This document shows positions 1-12,230 of a DNA stretch of 64,000 bases, piece by piece. The first letter of the stretch is position 1; the number at the start of each line of letters is the position of its first letter. The notes under the pieces were generated by a model. The model was not told the DNA's origin, ran no database searches, and worked only from the letters and a program-made list of their open reading frames with translations. Made by a program: the position numbers and the translations under genes. Source of the stretch: Serripes groenlandicus (Eukaryota > Mollusca > Bivalvia > Cardiida > Cardiidae); NCBI GenBank assembly GCA_031761405.1, contig JASEVX010000007.1, forward strand, positions 35,081,582-35,145,581, written 5' to 3'.

Positions 1-455
1 ATTGCGGTACGATACTGTTGGTGTTGGTAAACTGAAACAAGTCCATTCATTTTAAAACAAAATGTTCCACAGATGCACGGGCTTTCACTGACATTATCTA
101 CAATATACGAATATCAAGACATCTATTTGAACCCGATATTTTGTCCAGTAATGGAGAGCTAATGTAGAAAGAGAAATTTGAAATAATTCATTGCAGATAT
201 TGTAGAAATTCTTTCTCAATAGAATGGAACTGATGCCTGTATAGATTACGATGAGTGTCTTCGGAAGTCGCCTACTATAGCAATAATTGTAAATGTTCAG
301 GGAGACCAATTAAAAATCAGAAAACTACAATGTTTGAATAATTGGTTAACGCCGAAACTTAAATCTTTCATAAGCGGGGCATATTTTGGCTTTCGAGAAT
401 ATTTTTCAGCATAATGACGTAGTAAAAAGCATATGCCATTAACATTGGAAATTAG
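1..455. repeat. Dispersed repeat, copy A
   Basis: Positions 1 to about 270 match 37985-38230 in the same orientation; shared blocks are the GCGGTACGATA start, AATGGAGAGCTA and CGATGAGTGTCTTCGGA. Positions about 299-455 match 38320-38476 in the opposite orientation; shared blocks are the motif around ACGTAGTAAAAAG and the AACATTGTAGTT block. No coding capacity was seen. The family is not recognised. It may be a non-autonomous element with a movable or inverted 3' half. Confidence 0.7.
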
Positions 456-1044
456 TTAACTTTAGAACATGCATAGTAGTTGGAAATATGCGAGGTCGTT
501 TTTTGGGACGGTTGCCGACAGACGTCCGTCCCAGAGTCAACAAACTACACACTTGATAAACGGGTTTTCGGGAGTTAGTAAGTTCCCAATAACACAGACA
601 GCTCCGCCGAAACAAATAGTTCTAAGCGGAATACTTTCCCCTCCAAACAGATGATGTGATCAAAGCACTGAAAGCAGTCGTGGGTCAAAGCACTGTTAGT
701 AATGGTGGGACGGTTATATTGGTATTCGAAAACTACGGTTAGACAGGCGATTGCATGTGTATGTACACAAGAGGTGTTTGTCAAATACGAATGCCCTCAT
801 GTACCAATGAGGTTAGTCACTTTGAAAAGGCAGTTTAACTTTAGGATGCATATGAACATCATTCAGACCAGGTTCCATTATAACCACTGCCAAGTTTGCA
901 ATGCTCGTGTGATGGGTGGGGTTGACGATAACACAAGGGAAGTAGCCAGCATGTTATTGTACCGGCCCATATTACAATATACAACAATATATTACCATTG
1001 AACAGGAGTGACAGTAAACCTCGAACAGTCATGAACACATAAGA

Positions 1045-1178
1045 CACAACGATTCGCCACAATAACAACTCGCCACATAACGATTCCCCACAGCTTAATA
1101 ACGATTCGCAACAGTTGAATAACGATTCGCCAAAGTTGAATAAGGATTCACCACATTTGTATAACGATTCGCCAGTCT
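1045..1178. repeat. Minisatellite, unit near 22-27 bp
   Basis: Six or so imperfect units carry the core ATAACGATTCGCCACA, with GTTGAATAA between them. The open frame across this stretch on the minus strand gives a repetitive ESLFNxGESL pattern and comes from the repeat, not from a gene. Confidence 0.75.
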
Positions 1179-1370
1179 TTTTTTTATAAGAATTATGATG
1201 ATGAAAATAATGATTATTATTAAATATGACGGATGTACATATGTTTTTATAATATTCATCTATACAAACAGTGAAATAGAACAAACTAAACCAATTATAT
1301 TTGAGCGAAAACTTCGTTAATCGGAAAATAATCACCTTTAAAAAAGTTTCTGTAACCAAAAACATTTGAG

Positions 1371-1620
1371 CAATGACGGTCTGCCAATGGAAAAAGGTCA
1401 ATACAGTGACCTGGAAGTGCCAGAGGGAAAGTCTACTAGAATATCCATCGCCTCTAGGCTACTACAAGGAAAAACTATACAAGACATCTCCGCCAACAAC
1501 ACACATACATTTGACGTTACGAGACCAGACAGATCCATGGTACATGAAACTAGTGCACTGAGCGTGATTGCAACCGGCGCCCTACTGGATGAAAGTGCAT
1601 CCATATATGGACCTGTGTAA
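1371..1620 (+). CDS. Probable terminal coding exon of a gene entering from the left (tail of an unidentified protein)
   Basis: The open frame runs to a TAA at 1618-1620. It encodes about 82 hydrophilic residues in a balanced, gene-like composition (starting near NDGLPMEKGQYSDLE and ending SIYGPV). It has no initiator context. An AG before 1371, or another near 1346 that lengthens the exon to about 1347-1620 in the same frame, could be the acceptor. No hydrophobic segment is present, so it resembles a cytoplasmic tail, possibly of a membrane protein. The C-terminal GPV could be a PDZ-type end, but that is speculative. No upstream exon was found between 1 and 1340, where repeats fill the sequence. 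The family is not recognised. A frame that is open by chance in a 3'UTR-like region cannot be excluded. Confidence 0.5.
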
Positions 1621-1880
1621 AACTAATATATTGTCTTCATATGTTTTATGTGCTCTTTTTACCGAAGTGTGCTCGCCGTTTTGTGTTACATTTATATGTT
1701 GTTGTAAATACGTATATATACAAATTGCTGTCAATATTTAATATGTCATTTTTTGTAAAAGAATGTCTTTTCTATCTTTGTTTTGTACAACTCAGATGTA
1801 ATATAATTCATTATACAACCTTATGTTTTATATTAAATATAATAAAATATTCTACATATTCATTATCGTTTTAGAAGCGA
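1621..1880 (+). other. Probable 3'UTR with poly(A) signal
   Basis: A very AT-rich stretch follows the TAA at 1620. It carries a canonical AATAAA at 1841-1846. This supports 1371-1620 as the last coding exon of a plus-strand gene. Confidence 0.4.
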
Positions 1881-2511
1881 AAGAAGTTTTTAGAAGTTGT
1901 AAGGAATCAGTGGCCTTGTATAATTTGAATAATATTCGTTATATTTGAAGGCATTACAGTCACCATGTGTCCCGATTTCCTTACAAACATCATTTTCGAA
2001 GTAATATCCTTCTATAACTAACATTTTGTGGTCATAACTTGCATCGGTAATTTGGCAGTATCATTCATATATTATTCATCACACCTGAAATGAATCTTTA
2101 TATTATATCTATAGGTGCTACCTGTTTACGAAAAAACAGAAGATGATTGTAATTGTTTTTTAAAGAGCATACTTTGGCAATAAAAAAGATTTATAAGTAA
2201 TTGACAAGACGATAATAATGTTAATCTCATGTTTTTCGCATGATCACAAAATGTTCGGAATTCGTTTTGCTGACGTCTATTATTACCAACAGAAAATAAT
2301 AAAGTAAAGACTTTCAGAAAATCAATGAATAACATTTATAATGAACGAGGTTTAAACATGAGGGCCAAGATGCTTAAGGTCCTTAAGCAATTACCTGTAT
2401 TATGGTAAAGAAGCAAATGTGTAACAGCCCTTTTCTGATGCCATCTGGCAACTACCTTTTTAAACCACTATATATGACTGGAACAAGTTATGTAAGAAGT
2501 CACATTTTTGC

Positions 2512-2606
2512 TTAACCCTTTCGCTAATAGAGACGGTTTCTGAGCAGACGACTTAGGAAAAGATTGTCGCCAAAGGTACAATTGCTCACTATGTGAAAGT
2601 TATCCC
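2512..2606. mobile_element. Truncated piggyBac-like TTAA MITE
   Basis: It starts with TTAACCCTTTCGC and has the family's internal blocks (GAGCAGACGACTT, CCAAAGGTACAATTGCTCA). The matching right end with GGGTTAA is not seen, so this is a partial copy. Apart from it, 1881-3700 shows no gene or clear repeat. Confidence 0.6.
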
Positions 2607-3760
2607 TTTTCAACAATATTTGATAAATAATTATACTTTGTATGAGTGAATCTATAGCTCATGCATAGGAATTTGAGTTATTTAATGTTGATACCACTTT
2701 TTTTTGCGGGAAACGACGTCGCTCCATTTCACGTAACGCCGAATGAAGTGTTACGAAAATGAAGTTACGTCGTTCTTTGGCTACGGTACAGTAAACATTT
2801 GTGTTCTGACGTCGAATTGCGATGGTTTATTTAAAAGTTCCATTTATTTTTTAACTTGTGTGTACAAAAGTTAGATCACACGAAAATAACACAGCATTGT
2901 TATGACCTTAAATGTCGATTTAGATTTTTTTTTAAAGATTAACTAGACGACAATAATTTTCAATCTGTGTTTTATACATAACTAAAATGTCAGCCCCCAT
3001 GAATTCGCGAGGGTCACTTCAGAAACCTTCATGGGTTATGCAAATAAAATAAAAAGTATCTCACACATGTTACCTATGAACGAAAAAACCCATTTATGTG
3101 AGTATAGGTACTACCTATTTCGGGTAAACATTTATTAACTTTTGTGATCGGTAAATAATTCCCCATGAACTGCAGTTAGCCCCTTGCTTGATCAGTTATT
3201 TACGTCAATTACGAGTCCTACCGACCTAAGCAAAGAAAATAAAAATCATCATCAGGTTAAGCTTATATTTGACTTTAAAATATGGCCAAGATTTTAATAA
3301 AGTTCTTCAAATAAAACGATTCCATAATTTACGCAACTACATTTGTCAAACTAACGTTTCCTATAATTTCTGTCGTTTTCCTTTTGGTTATTTATTCATC
3401 ATTTGCGTAACGCTAATAGAATGACGTCATATTATTACGTCATATTACAGGAATTTGGATTTGTAACTTACGGAAAGTCAGAAAATCCTTATGAGTTGTT
3501 AGTTGAACTCGTTTTAGAAATAGATGACGGGTACTATTAAACGGAACTTATCACACATAAAATTACTTGTACTCATTCCTTTATCAAGTACGTATTATCA
3601 TATTTAAATATTTCCTCTAGAATTTTTTTGTTTCGATATTTTCTTTTCATCCAATCAAAACGTAGCAGAATCGTGACTTTTGGAAAGACGGTATAGCAAA
3701 GTTTTGCAAAGTTCATACACATTAAATATTGACGGGGAACATCGCCGGCTTCGCCGTCGA

Positions 3761-4418
3761 TTTGTTTACCCGTATAAATGTGGAGAATCGTTATTCAATT
3801 ATGGCAAACCTTTATGTGGCGAGTCGATATTGTAGTGAATCGCTATATAACCCATAAGGTAACATTTTGATGAAACTTTTGAGAAAGTGCAAGGTGAGCT
3901 GTTATTATCACAGTTTGTCCGTCGTCCGTCCGTCGTCCGTCGTGCGGACTTACCTTTGATGTGTATTTGTGTGGTTATTTCTTTTGTTTCAAACTTGTGG
4001 GTTACAACCCATAAGTATGCTATTCATTCCGTAATTATTCCACTTTTACGGAATGAAAAGCATTAGTATGCAAATAAGATACCTGTTATTTTGTTTACCC
4101 GTATAAATGTGGAGAATCGTTATTCAATTATGGCAAACCTTTATGTGGCGAGTCGATATTGTAGTGAATCGCTATATAACCCATAAGGTAACATTTTGAT
4201 GAAACTTTTGAGAAAGTGCAAGGTGAGCTGTTATTATCACAGTTTGTCCGTCGTCCGTCCGTCGTCCGTCGTGCGGACTTACCTTTGATGTGTATTTGTG
4301 TGGTTATTTCTTTTGTTTCAAACTTGTGGGTTACAACCCATAAGTATGCTATTCATTCCGTAATTATTCCCCTTTTACGGAATGAAAAGCATTAGTATGC
4401 AAATAAGATACCTGTTAT
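3761..4418. repeat. Nearly perfect 329-bp tandem duplication
   Basis: Units 3761-4089 and 4090-4418 are the same apart from one base seen by eye (TTCCACTTTT against TTCCCCTTTT). Each contains a GTCCGTCGTCCGTCC-type simple stretch. Each also has a small hairpin with CATTCCGTA and TACGGAATG arms, and two AACCCATAAG blocks. The high identity means a very recent duplication, or an assembly artefact. No coding content was seen. Confidence 0.92.
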
Positions 4419-6889
4419 AAAACAAACAAAATAAATAGTTATCTAAGTGTCTTTATAAGTGGTGGGTGGGCTTTAGACAGACAGACGCCGGACAAAAAAA
4501 AGTAATCCCTAAGTGCCTACCATGCTACGCAGGTGACATAAAAACGAGCCCCGCCCATCTTGTTAGAGAGTCACCAAAGTAACATTTGTGCCAAATTGTT
4601 TTCTAATTTTTTAATTAATTAATACAGAGACATATCTGCATAATCATTCGTATTCAGATCATTGGCAATCTTCTCCCACAAACTGATGTTTCCGCGTTGA
4701 TTATGTGATTGCAAAAACAAAAAAGTTTGTTTAAGGGCTTCAAATACATCTATACTGTGTGAGAACATGGTAGAATAATATCTATGATGTGATGCAGAAA
4801 TATATTAGTCTGTTGAAACATATTATAATCCTATATTGGATTGTACAGCCTTCTATTATTGGGTGTTAATTTAATTTCATATATCAAACATGTGTTGGTA
4901 TCAATCCGACAATTGCAGAAACAACATTATCAACCGAATGAAAATCTCATAAATATAGCCATGTAAATATTTGATTAACTAGAAAGGCGAACTACTCTTT
5001 TATAGTGTTTAATATATGTATAGCCCTTACCGGTTTAGGACAAATTATGCCGGTGATCATATCACGCATGAATATGCTTGAGTTTGAATATAAATAATCG
5101 AAGAAAAAATTAGTTCATGATATGGGCTATTGGTATTTGATGAATGTGTGAATTTGGAAGCAGTCTTTGATCAATTTAAGTGCTGCATTGAATGATAACC
5201 ACACATGAACCTCGCCCAAATCATTAACGTTAAGTGCTAAACAAATCATTATCAGATGTTTCATTAAAAATGAATTTTCTTGTATATTAATCTCTCGTTT
5301 TAGTATATAGTTTTGAGGAAAACAAGTATTTGTCTGCCTGATTGGCTTTAAATTACATTACTTATCTTATACGAATTATGATGATATACTTTTATTATTT
5401 ATTTTATATTATTTCAGAAGATATACAGACTTGCACTATGAGTCTACTGTACTGGATCCCATCACCAGTTTTGATTATTGTTATTGAGGCCACCATGATT
5501 GCAGATAAACGCTGATCGTTACAGCTGAATCTTGAAATGTACACTTTACAAGAATGTTTAAAACTTCTTCTTGCATAGGAGAACGTATCAAATATAATGT
5601 AGTGTGCAGATCTAAGTTGATATATTTTTTAGTTTTTTCCCTTTATTGTTTTAAACTAAGAATTCAAAGCATACTTCAAGATTATGATACGTTACAAACG
5701 TTTTATCTGTGATTAAGAAAAATTCAAATAAAATTCCATTACGTGCATAACAAAAACCGAGTAGAATTGGAAAGACAGCTGTTGTTTTTTTGCAATACAC
5801 AAACTATAGATATTGTAATCTCTAGAAATAAAACAAATGGATGTTTTGAATTTGTTCTCGTGTCTGAATTCCGCGAGTTCACTGTAATTTACAAAAGAGT
5901 TATGGTATGAACCAGGTCTGTACTACCGACCTTTAGCTTCATTAACTAGTATTTGCTTTGTAAAACATGTGCCATGTAGAGCTTCTTTTTTAAACTCAAA
6001 GATATACTTTGAACAAGCGATAGTGATAGTGTACAATTGGGCGATTTCTTATTGAAAGTAAATTAGAGCGGGTTACAAAGATGGATTTTCTAGATCGGGT
6101 TAATGTTGCATGTCAAAGACAAATAAACTGAGTAAGTAAAATAATCAATACACATGATTTAAATTGCATCAGATGACGAGAAATATTTTTGCATCAACAT
6201 ATAAATAGTTCCAGTTTGGGTCCCCTCTGTGCGCATGCTTGATGTATCTTTTGAAAACAACCCCACCTATATTGGTTTGCCCTTAAAATGTCTCCTTCAA
6301 TCACATTTGAGTGACACCAAAACAGTGAGGCTTACACTTATGTATGTGACATGAAACGACTCATGGGTATACTGAATCACGATAAGATAAGAAATATGGC
6401 ATACATGACAGCTTTACAATGGGTTAAAGCTCCAAAAAGACTAATTTATACAAAAGAGTTTTTTTAAGGAAAATATATTGGGTATTTATTTTCCCTATAT
6501 AAAGTAGGCGTATAGCTGTGCCGAATAATGCTGTTTTTTCTCTCAAAGCAAATGGAATGCAAGGATACAGAACAATCATTTCCAAGGGCATATGCAAAGA
6601 TTCTGAAATTACTTAAATTGACGAACATGATTTGAAATGGGTGTGCATATATTTGGCGAAATATCTATTGGCCGTCAATATCACCACAAAAAGCATCGCT
6701 TTAAAATCACATATACATAATTTTATGTTTTATATGATTTTAATAGTTCTTTATGAAGATAGTTAACTAACGTTTTGGCATAACTTTATCAATGATTACT
6801 GTTTGTCAACTTTCATTCCACGACTAGTTGAAGAGCAGTTAAAATCCAGATGATTGTATGATCATCACCAGACCTTTAATTCCATAATC
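4419..6889. other. No gene recognised
   Basis: AT-rich sequence without a convincing exon. A degraded repeat with a GACAGACAGACGCCGGAC stretch sits near 4470-4560. A 25-codon hydrophobic plus-strand ORF near 5436 lies behind a possible acceptor, but it is too short to call. Confidence 0.5.
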
Positions 6890-7070
6890 ATCAAACCCGA
6901 GTATTGCTTTGTTACTTACACCAAAGCGTTGTTATTTGGTCAAACGGGATGCATCAGAAATAGTGAGCTCAAATCTACATGGTCTCAGGAATCGATGTCG
7001 TCGTATTCAAAGGCTTCTTCGTCATTTTTGGACTCGCTGGTTGAAATCACTTTTTCCACCGGTAAGGCTT
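6890..7070 (+). pseudogene. BEL/Pao-like retrotransposon fragment (DUF5641-type)
   Basis: The plus-strand reading contains NLHGLRNRCRRIQRLLRHFW and then TRWLKSLFPP. It resembles the RWRRxQxLxxxFWxRWxxEYLPxL pattern at the end of BEL/Pao polyproteins. A short stretch with LTPKRC and LVKRDA precedes it. Frames break on both sides, and no LTR or integrase core was seen, so this is a small decayed fragment. The family assignment rests on motif memory only. Confidence 0.5.
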
Positions 7071-7359
7071 CAGTGTTTGCGATTTCAAGGTTAATGATAC
7101 AGTGTTTATATTAGATTCAAACTAAATCCTAGAAGAAAATGCATCTAACTAGGGAGCGGGATGTCAATGTTTCGTATGCCAGTGGCGACGCTGGGTCCGT
7201 TCTGATATTGCCGGCTGATGAGCCACCGGCTATTTAAATAATTGTGTCGAATGTCTACTTGCCTGGTTCCTGGCAAAAGGGGTAGTATTTTTTCGGAAAG
7301 TAAAACGTGCCAATATTCAGATGTATAGCCAATCCTATCAATAGGGTCAACGCTGTAAC

Positions 7360-7815
7360 AAGAGGGCAATGATAGCCCTCGATCGCTCAACTGAGTAATC
7401 CAATGTGATTTGTCACGTCAACAATAATAGCTTTTATACCAATCAATATGGTTTGAAGTAATCTTGTAGAGGATCACCCGAGGAATATTTCTACAAAACG
7501 ATTTGGAAAATAACAAGCTTATTTCGGAGAAGAAGATTTTTAAAGTTTTCACTTAAGCCATATAAGTTAAAACAGCCCCATCCCTGACGGCCTTGTATTT
7601 TCAACCAATCAACTCGGATTGAAGGAATCTGATAGAAGATCAGCTGAGGAACATTACTTATTGGTTAAAAAAAAATTGAAGGACGTTTGGTGAGGACATT
7701 AAATGATGCTCTCTGTGAATTTTCGTTCCAAATTTGAGTGCGGGAATATGTTGACGGTTGACGCAGTACTAACGACGCACGACGGGCGATCACAACAACT
7801 CATCTGAAACATAAC
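7360..7815. repeat. Degenerate mollusc-type interspersed repeats
   Basis: Two imperfect copies of one block lie in tandem: AATCAATATGGTTTGAAG...GAGGATCACCCGAGGAA, then AATCAACTCGGATTGAAG...GAAGATCAGCTGAGGAA. A tail follows with ACGACGCACGACGGGCGATC near 7770. The CAAGAGGGCAATGATAGCCC block at 7360 is of the same general type. No coding content was seen. The type assignment comes from general familiarity with molluscan genomes. Confidence 0.55.
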
Positions 7816-9166
7816 ATACGTTACATCCTAACATTATCCCTGGCGGTACTATATGCCAAAATCCAGATCCAGCATAGATCCTGAGTATACAAAGTATGTG
7901 CAACTTTGAAGACCATAGGCATCGACGATAGACGAGCATATTCGTAACAAAGACATTCTTTATTTGTAACGAAACGTTTTGTTTGTTTTCTCAACGGTCT
8001 AAGTAAACGTGCGCTGAATACACCCGGAAACCAAACCAAAATATTTTCAACAATCTGCGCTATCTGTTGAGCTTTTTGAACTTCAACGTTTTATTATGAA
8101 CAGCACTACGTCACAAGTGTTGTATATCGCTACAAAGATTCTGCATACTTTATACTTTGAAGATGATCTGATGTAATCGTGTGAGGATTTGAGAGATTGT
8201 TGAAGATTTCTCTTATTATCAGAGAAGGTCCGGCAAGTTGAACAGTTTCGATTAACTGTAAACCACGATATTGGTCTGCAAAAACAAGACGTTAGCCAAG
8301 TTTACGGCATCATATATGAAAATATAACATCGCCACTGTTTAGTAATGATAGTGTCACTTGCTCCCCTTTCTCACATAGTTTAAAGCAGATCACGTTGAT
8401 AACAATTGCGTAAGAATAAAGAAAGTACATGCACATGAACAATGCAATCATTCAGTTTACACCTGTTTTGATCACTATTGAATTTATCTTTTGTTACAAT
8501 GCATTGCAAAAGTCGTCTGTTAGGTATGCGTGAAAATGTACCATCATGTAGGAATGGTTAAAGGCTTATTGTTTCCATAAGTTGGTGCTATGTGTTATGA
8601 AATCAAGATATAGTTCGCACAATCGAATGCTGGTCTTAATTAACACTCATCGTGGAAGTCTAAAACATGTTCTTTAAATTGAAAGAAGACAAGCCAGAAC
8701 TTTATATATTTGGTGTTCTTTATATCCTTATTTGATATCGTTTATCGATATTCTCTAAGACATCCATTTTCGGTAGAGTTGCGCGCATGCGCAAACGAGA
8801 CCATTGTTACAGGTTGAATTTGGAAGTCACGTGATGTAAATGCCCGAGAACACATACAAAAATAGAGCAAACAAATCAGACTGAATTACGAATGCAAACA
8901 TATGCAAACATATGCAAAAGTAAAATATGTAAAATAAATTCCGCTTATTCTAGGTATCCAAATAAAATTACAAAGTCTCTTAATGTGTAAATATCATATT
9001 CAAGTGTACACTATTATTTATCACTACGCCAATATAGCACTGCACCGCGCGATTACCCTTTGTAAAGTGTAACCCATTCTTCCGTCTCGGCAGAGATGTA
9101 AACATCTACTCGCCTGCTAGCATTAGCGAGTGGAATGAAGAATCGGGCTTGTACGAAATTCTAGGC

Positions 9167-9254
9167 GCATAACTAAAACGACTTCGATGGGCTTCGTTAC
9201 TAGAAACGAGCACCTGTTGCCTCTATATGCACCGTGTAGTCGTTTTAGTTATGC
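9167..9254. repeat. Short foldback element, 17-bp perfect arms
   Basis: The left arm GCATAACTAAAACGACT (9167-9183) is the exact reverse complement of 9238-9254. The spacer is 54 bp. The element may be a MITE end pair or a hairpin-forming element. The flanks from 7816 to 9166 hold no recognisable gene. Confidence 0.75.
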
Positions 9255-10515
9255 ATTTATTTTCAATAGGTAATTATACCACAAGCAGGTTTCCGCAAAA
9301 ACATGAGTACAATCGTGACTATTTTCATATTGCATGGTTTAATAAAATAAATGTTCAGGGTTTTCGATAATGACCAGCACCCAGCGAATCATTGCCATTT
9401 CGTTTTGACAAATTAGACGATTAACGATGACTTTTGCATTTTGGATAGGTGCTTTCGGCAAGGTCCGCGTCTAATTTCCTGACTTCTACTAAGAATTAAA
9501 TAATTTGAGCGCTTTAAATTACTACGACTTGCAAAAACGATTGTGAGTCAATGTTTTAAACACTTGTTTATAAAGCGTTTAGAATAGGCAGAACGAAATC
9601 TTGCAAGAATGAAGAAGAGAACAATCGATCATTTCGTTCAGGTAAGTGACCCGCGGATATTGGTTGTTACAACATAACTGATTCATCCTTTTATTCTAAA
9701 TTGTATTACACAGTTCAACATTTGATTTTGACAGTTTGTTCGTTATGATTCTGACGCGATTCAAGATTTTGACGCGATTATTTCGTTCATAATGTTGACT
9801 GAGTTGGTGATGGAAAGATTATTAAAAAGTTAAGTAAAGCTAAAACATGCACAGGCAGGCGAGTGGTGCAACACTCAATTCCCAATCCTGCTTGCCCTTT
9901 AACAAATCACAACCCACCACCGCAATATATAAACTCTGCAGCAGAAGAATTTAAAAAAGAATCTGAACAAAGATACAGAAAATCACATTAATTGGAAGTC
10001 TAATCATTGAATATAGTTGAAAACATTTAAATTTTTGCTTGTTATGAAACTTTCAAAAAACAAGAAAAAGATTTTTTACAATTTAATTGAAAATATATTC
10101 AATCAAAGTTGAGAAAGTATAGTTGTCCCTTTCTGTGCTTTTTTATGAGAGTTAGCAGTATCAAATCACAGGAAAAACTTATGGGACAGAGTTGACAAAA
10201 AACACATTGACACAATTTCAGATTTAGGATTTGTTTCTGTCAAACTGCCGAAGAAGACAACGCTGAGACACACATTTTGATTAAAAGTTTAGTAAAAAAA
10301 AAAGGTAAATTATTTTATTTATGATAAACAACATTACAATGATGGTGTAGATAATACACTAACTTTGTACATTCATTGCACAGACCAAATCTTAGCAAGT
10401 TTGAAAGTATGGACCTCTCAGCACATTTTTTTCTCAACTCATTACTTCTTGGCAGGATTTTACTGCTAAAAATGATTAAATTTCATTTTTAAATCTGACC
10501 TAAAAAAGCCTTTCC
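9255..10515. other. No confirmed gene
   Basis: AT-rich. An 11-codon plus-strand start at 9609 (MKKRTIDHFVQ) is followed directly by a consensus GTAAGT donor; see the findings. Nothing else supports a gene here. Confidence 0.4.
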
Positions 10516-12230
10516 TGTATGTCACCATTTATTTTGCAATGTATGTAAATGACTTAGAGGACTACGTGTCTCTAAATGAATTTGACGGCGTGGATAGGGG
10601 CATGTTGAAATTATTTTTACTACTATACTCGGATGATATAGTTTTATTTGCAGAAAGCGAGTCCAGTTTACAAAATGGTCTTGAAATACTTTTTAGTTAT
10701 TGCGAAAAATGGAAATTATCAGTAAAGGTAAAAAAAATAAACGTCATGATATTTATAAATAATGGAAAAATATCGAAAAAAGTAGTTTTTATATACAACG
10801 ATAATCCATTAGTATTAGTGAAATTACATATTTAGGCATATCATTTTCTTCAGGAGAGTCGTTTCAACAAACTTTTGACTATAGAGGAGGGCAAGCTTTA
10901 AAGGCAGTTTTTGCATTAAAACAATGTCTAACAGTATTCAAACATATCACCATTACAATTTAGTCATACACTTGAACTTTTTGATAATCTTTTACTACCA
11001 ATTCTTGATTACGGGGCCAGTGTATAGGGCTTCAGTGAGGCTATAACGCTAGAAAGGCTGCATACTATATTTTGTAGGCAACTACTACACGTCAAAAGTC
11101 AGACTCCTAATACTTTTATATACGGTGAATTGGGAAAATTACCTTTGAAGTGACAACGCCTTTCTTTGATAATTAAATACTGGTTAAAAGTCAAGAGAAC
11201 AGACGAACGCAAATACATAAAGGCAATATACAAACAGATGTTAAATGATATAAATGAAAATATAAAAAAATGGGCATCAAAGGTTCAATATCTATTGAAC
11301 AATTTCGGTTTTAGTTATGTATGGATGAATCAAGGTGTCGAAAACATTAACGCTTTCATAAAAAATATTTAAACAAAGGGTAAGAGATATTTTTATCCAA
11401 AACTGGGTTGCCGATCTAAGTCAAACCTCTAAAGCTAAAACATATATTCTAATCAAATCCTTTGATTTTAAGATGTATTAAGACAACATAAAATTAAAGA
11501 AATATAGGTTTGCATTAACAAAATTTAGACTTTAAAGTCACCAACTGGAAATTGAAACTGGAAGAGGGAAACAACCTGTTAAGACACCTACATCAGACCG
11601 TAAATGCAAATTATGTAACACAATGGAAGACAACTTTCATTTTTACTGGAATGTCCATTAACTCTTTTCCACCTGCAGACGCATTTCGATGCAAAAGCAG
11701 CAGACGACTTTTGAAAACATTGTGGCCAAAGATGAAATTGCTCATGATGAGCAGTTTCTCCTTTGGCCACCATGTTTTAAACTTTAGTTTACAATTAAGT
11801 TATCTTTTATGGACATTTTCAGGTTTGTGTCACAATGTTTTCAAAGTCGTCTGCTGCATATTTGTTGCATGAGGGAAAGGGTTAAACATGATCTAAGACA
11901 AATCTATATAAGAAAATATTCTTCTTCTACGATACAGGGATAATGATTTTAAAACATTCTGAACCGAATGATATATTAGGGGTATAGTAGGGATCAATTA
12001 ACTTTCCCTAGACCAACAAGAAATGTCTTCTTAAACGATCGCAATTCTACCTTCAGTACTTTGATTGAAAAACTGTGGTGATTACACTTCACATAAATAA
12101 GAATTATGATTTGTAAGAGTTAATGTAAAAAACCTTGATCGATGCACGTTTTAAATTGTCTTGACACTTTAAATGTATTTTTTAGAAAAGGTTATCTTTC
12201 TTTATTGTTCGCTTGAATAAAACTTTTTTA
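10516..12230 (+). pseudogene. Decayed non-LTR retrotransposon, 3' half of the reverse transcriptase ORF
   Basis: Conceptual translation gives SPF/MYVNDLEDYV, the catalytic box variant YSDDIVLFAES, and the thumb-like SLQNGLEILFSYCEKWKLSV. ITYLGISFSSG and LLLPILDYGA follow. A C-terminal Cys/His knuckle, CKLCNTMEDNFHFLLECPL, comes near 11600-11655. Several stops and frameshifts interrupt it. The frame resumes after a MITE at 11658-11885 (HDLRQIYIRKY). A 3'UTR-like AT-rich end with AATAAA lies near 12216. The 5' part (endonuclease, RT fingers) is missing, as expected for a 5'-truncated LINE. The clade is uncertain; a CR1/Jockey-like type is possible. Confidence 0.75.
11658..11885. mobile_element. 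piggyBac-like MITE inserted in a LINE at TTAA
   Basis: TTAA at 11658-11661 and 11882-11885 bound a 220-bp palindromic element. Terminal repeats are CTCTTTTCC on the left and GGGAAAGGG on the right. Long subterminal inverted blocks carry GCAGACGACTTTTGAAAAC and its reverse complement. The LINE reading frame is interrupted exactly here and resumes after it, which shows that insertion duplicated TTAA. Confidence 0.82.

Noticed and set aside
859..1401. 180-codon minus-strand ORF
   Set aside because: The longest open stretch is produced by the minisatellite (GESLFN-type repeats). No splice logic or domain, and it overlaps the better plus-strand tail exon.
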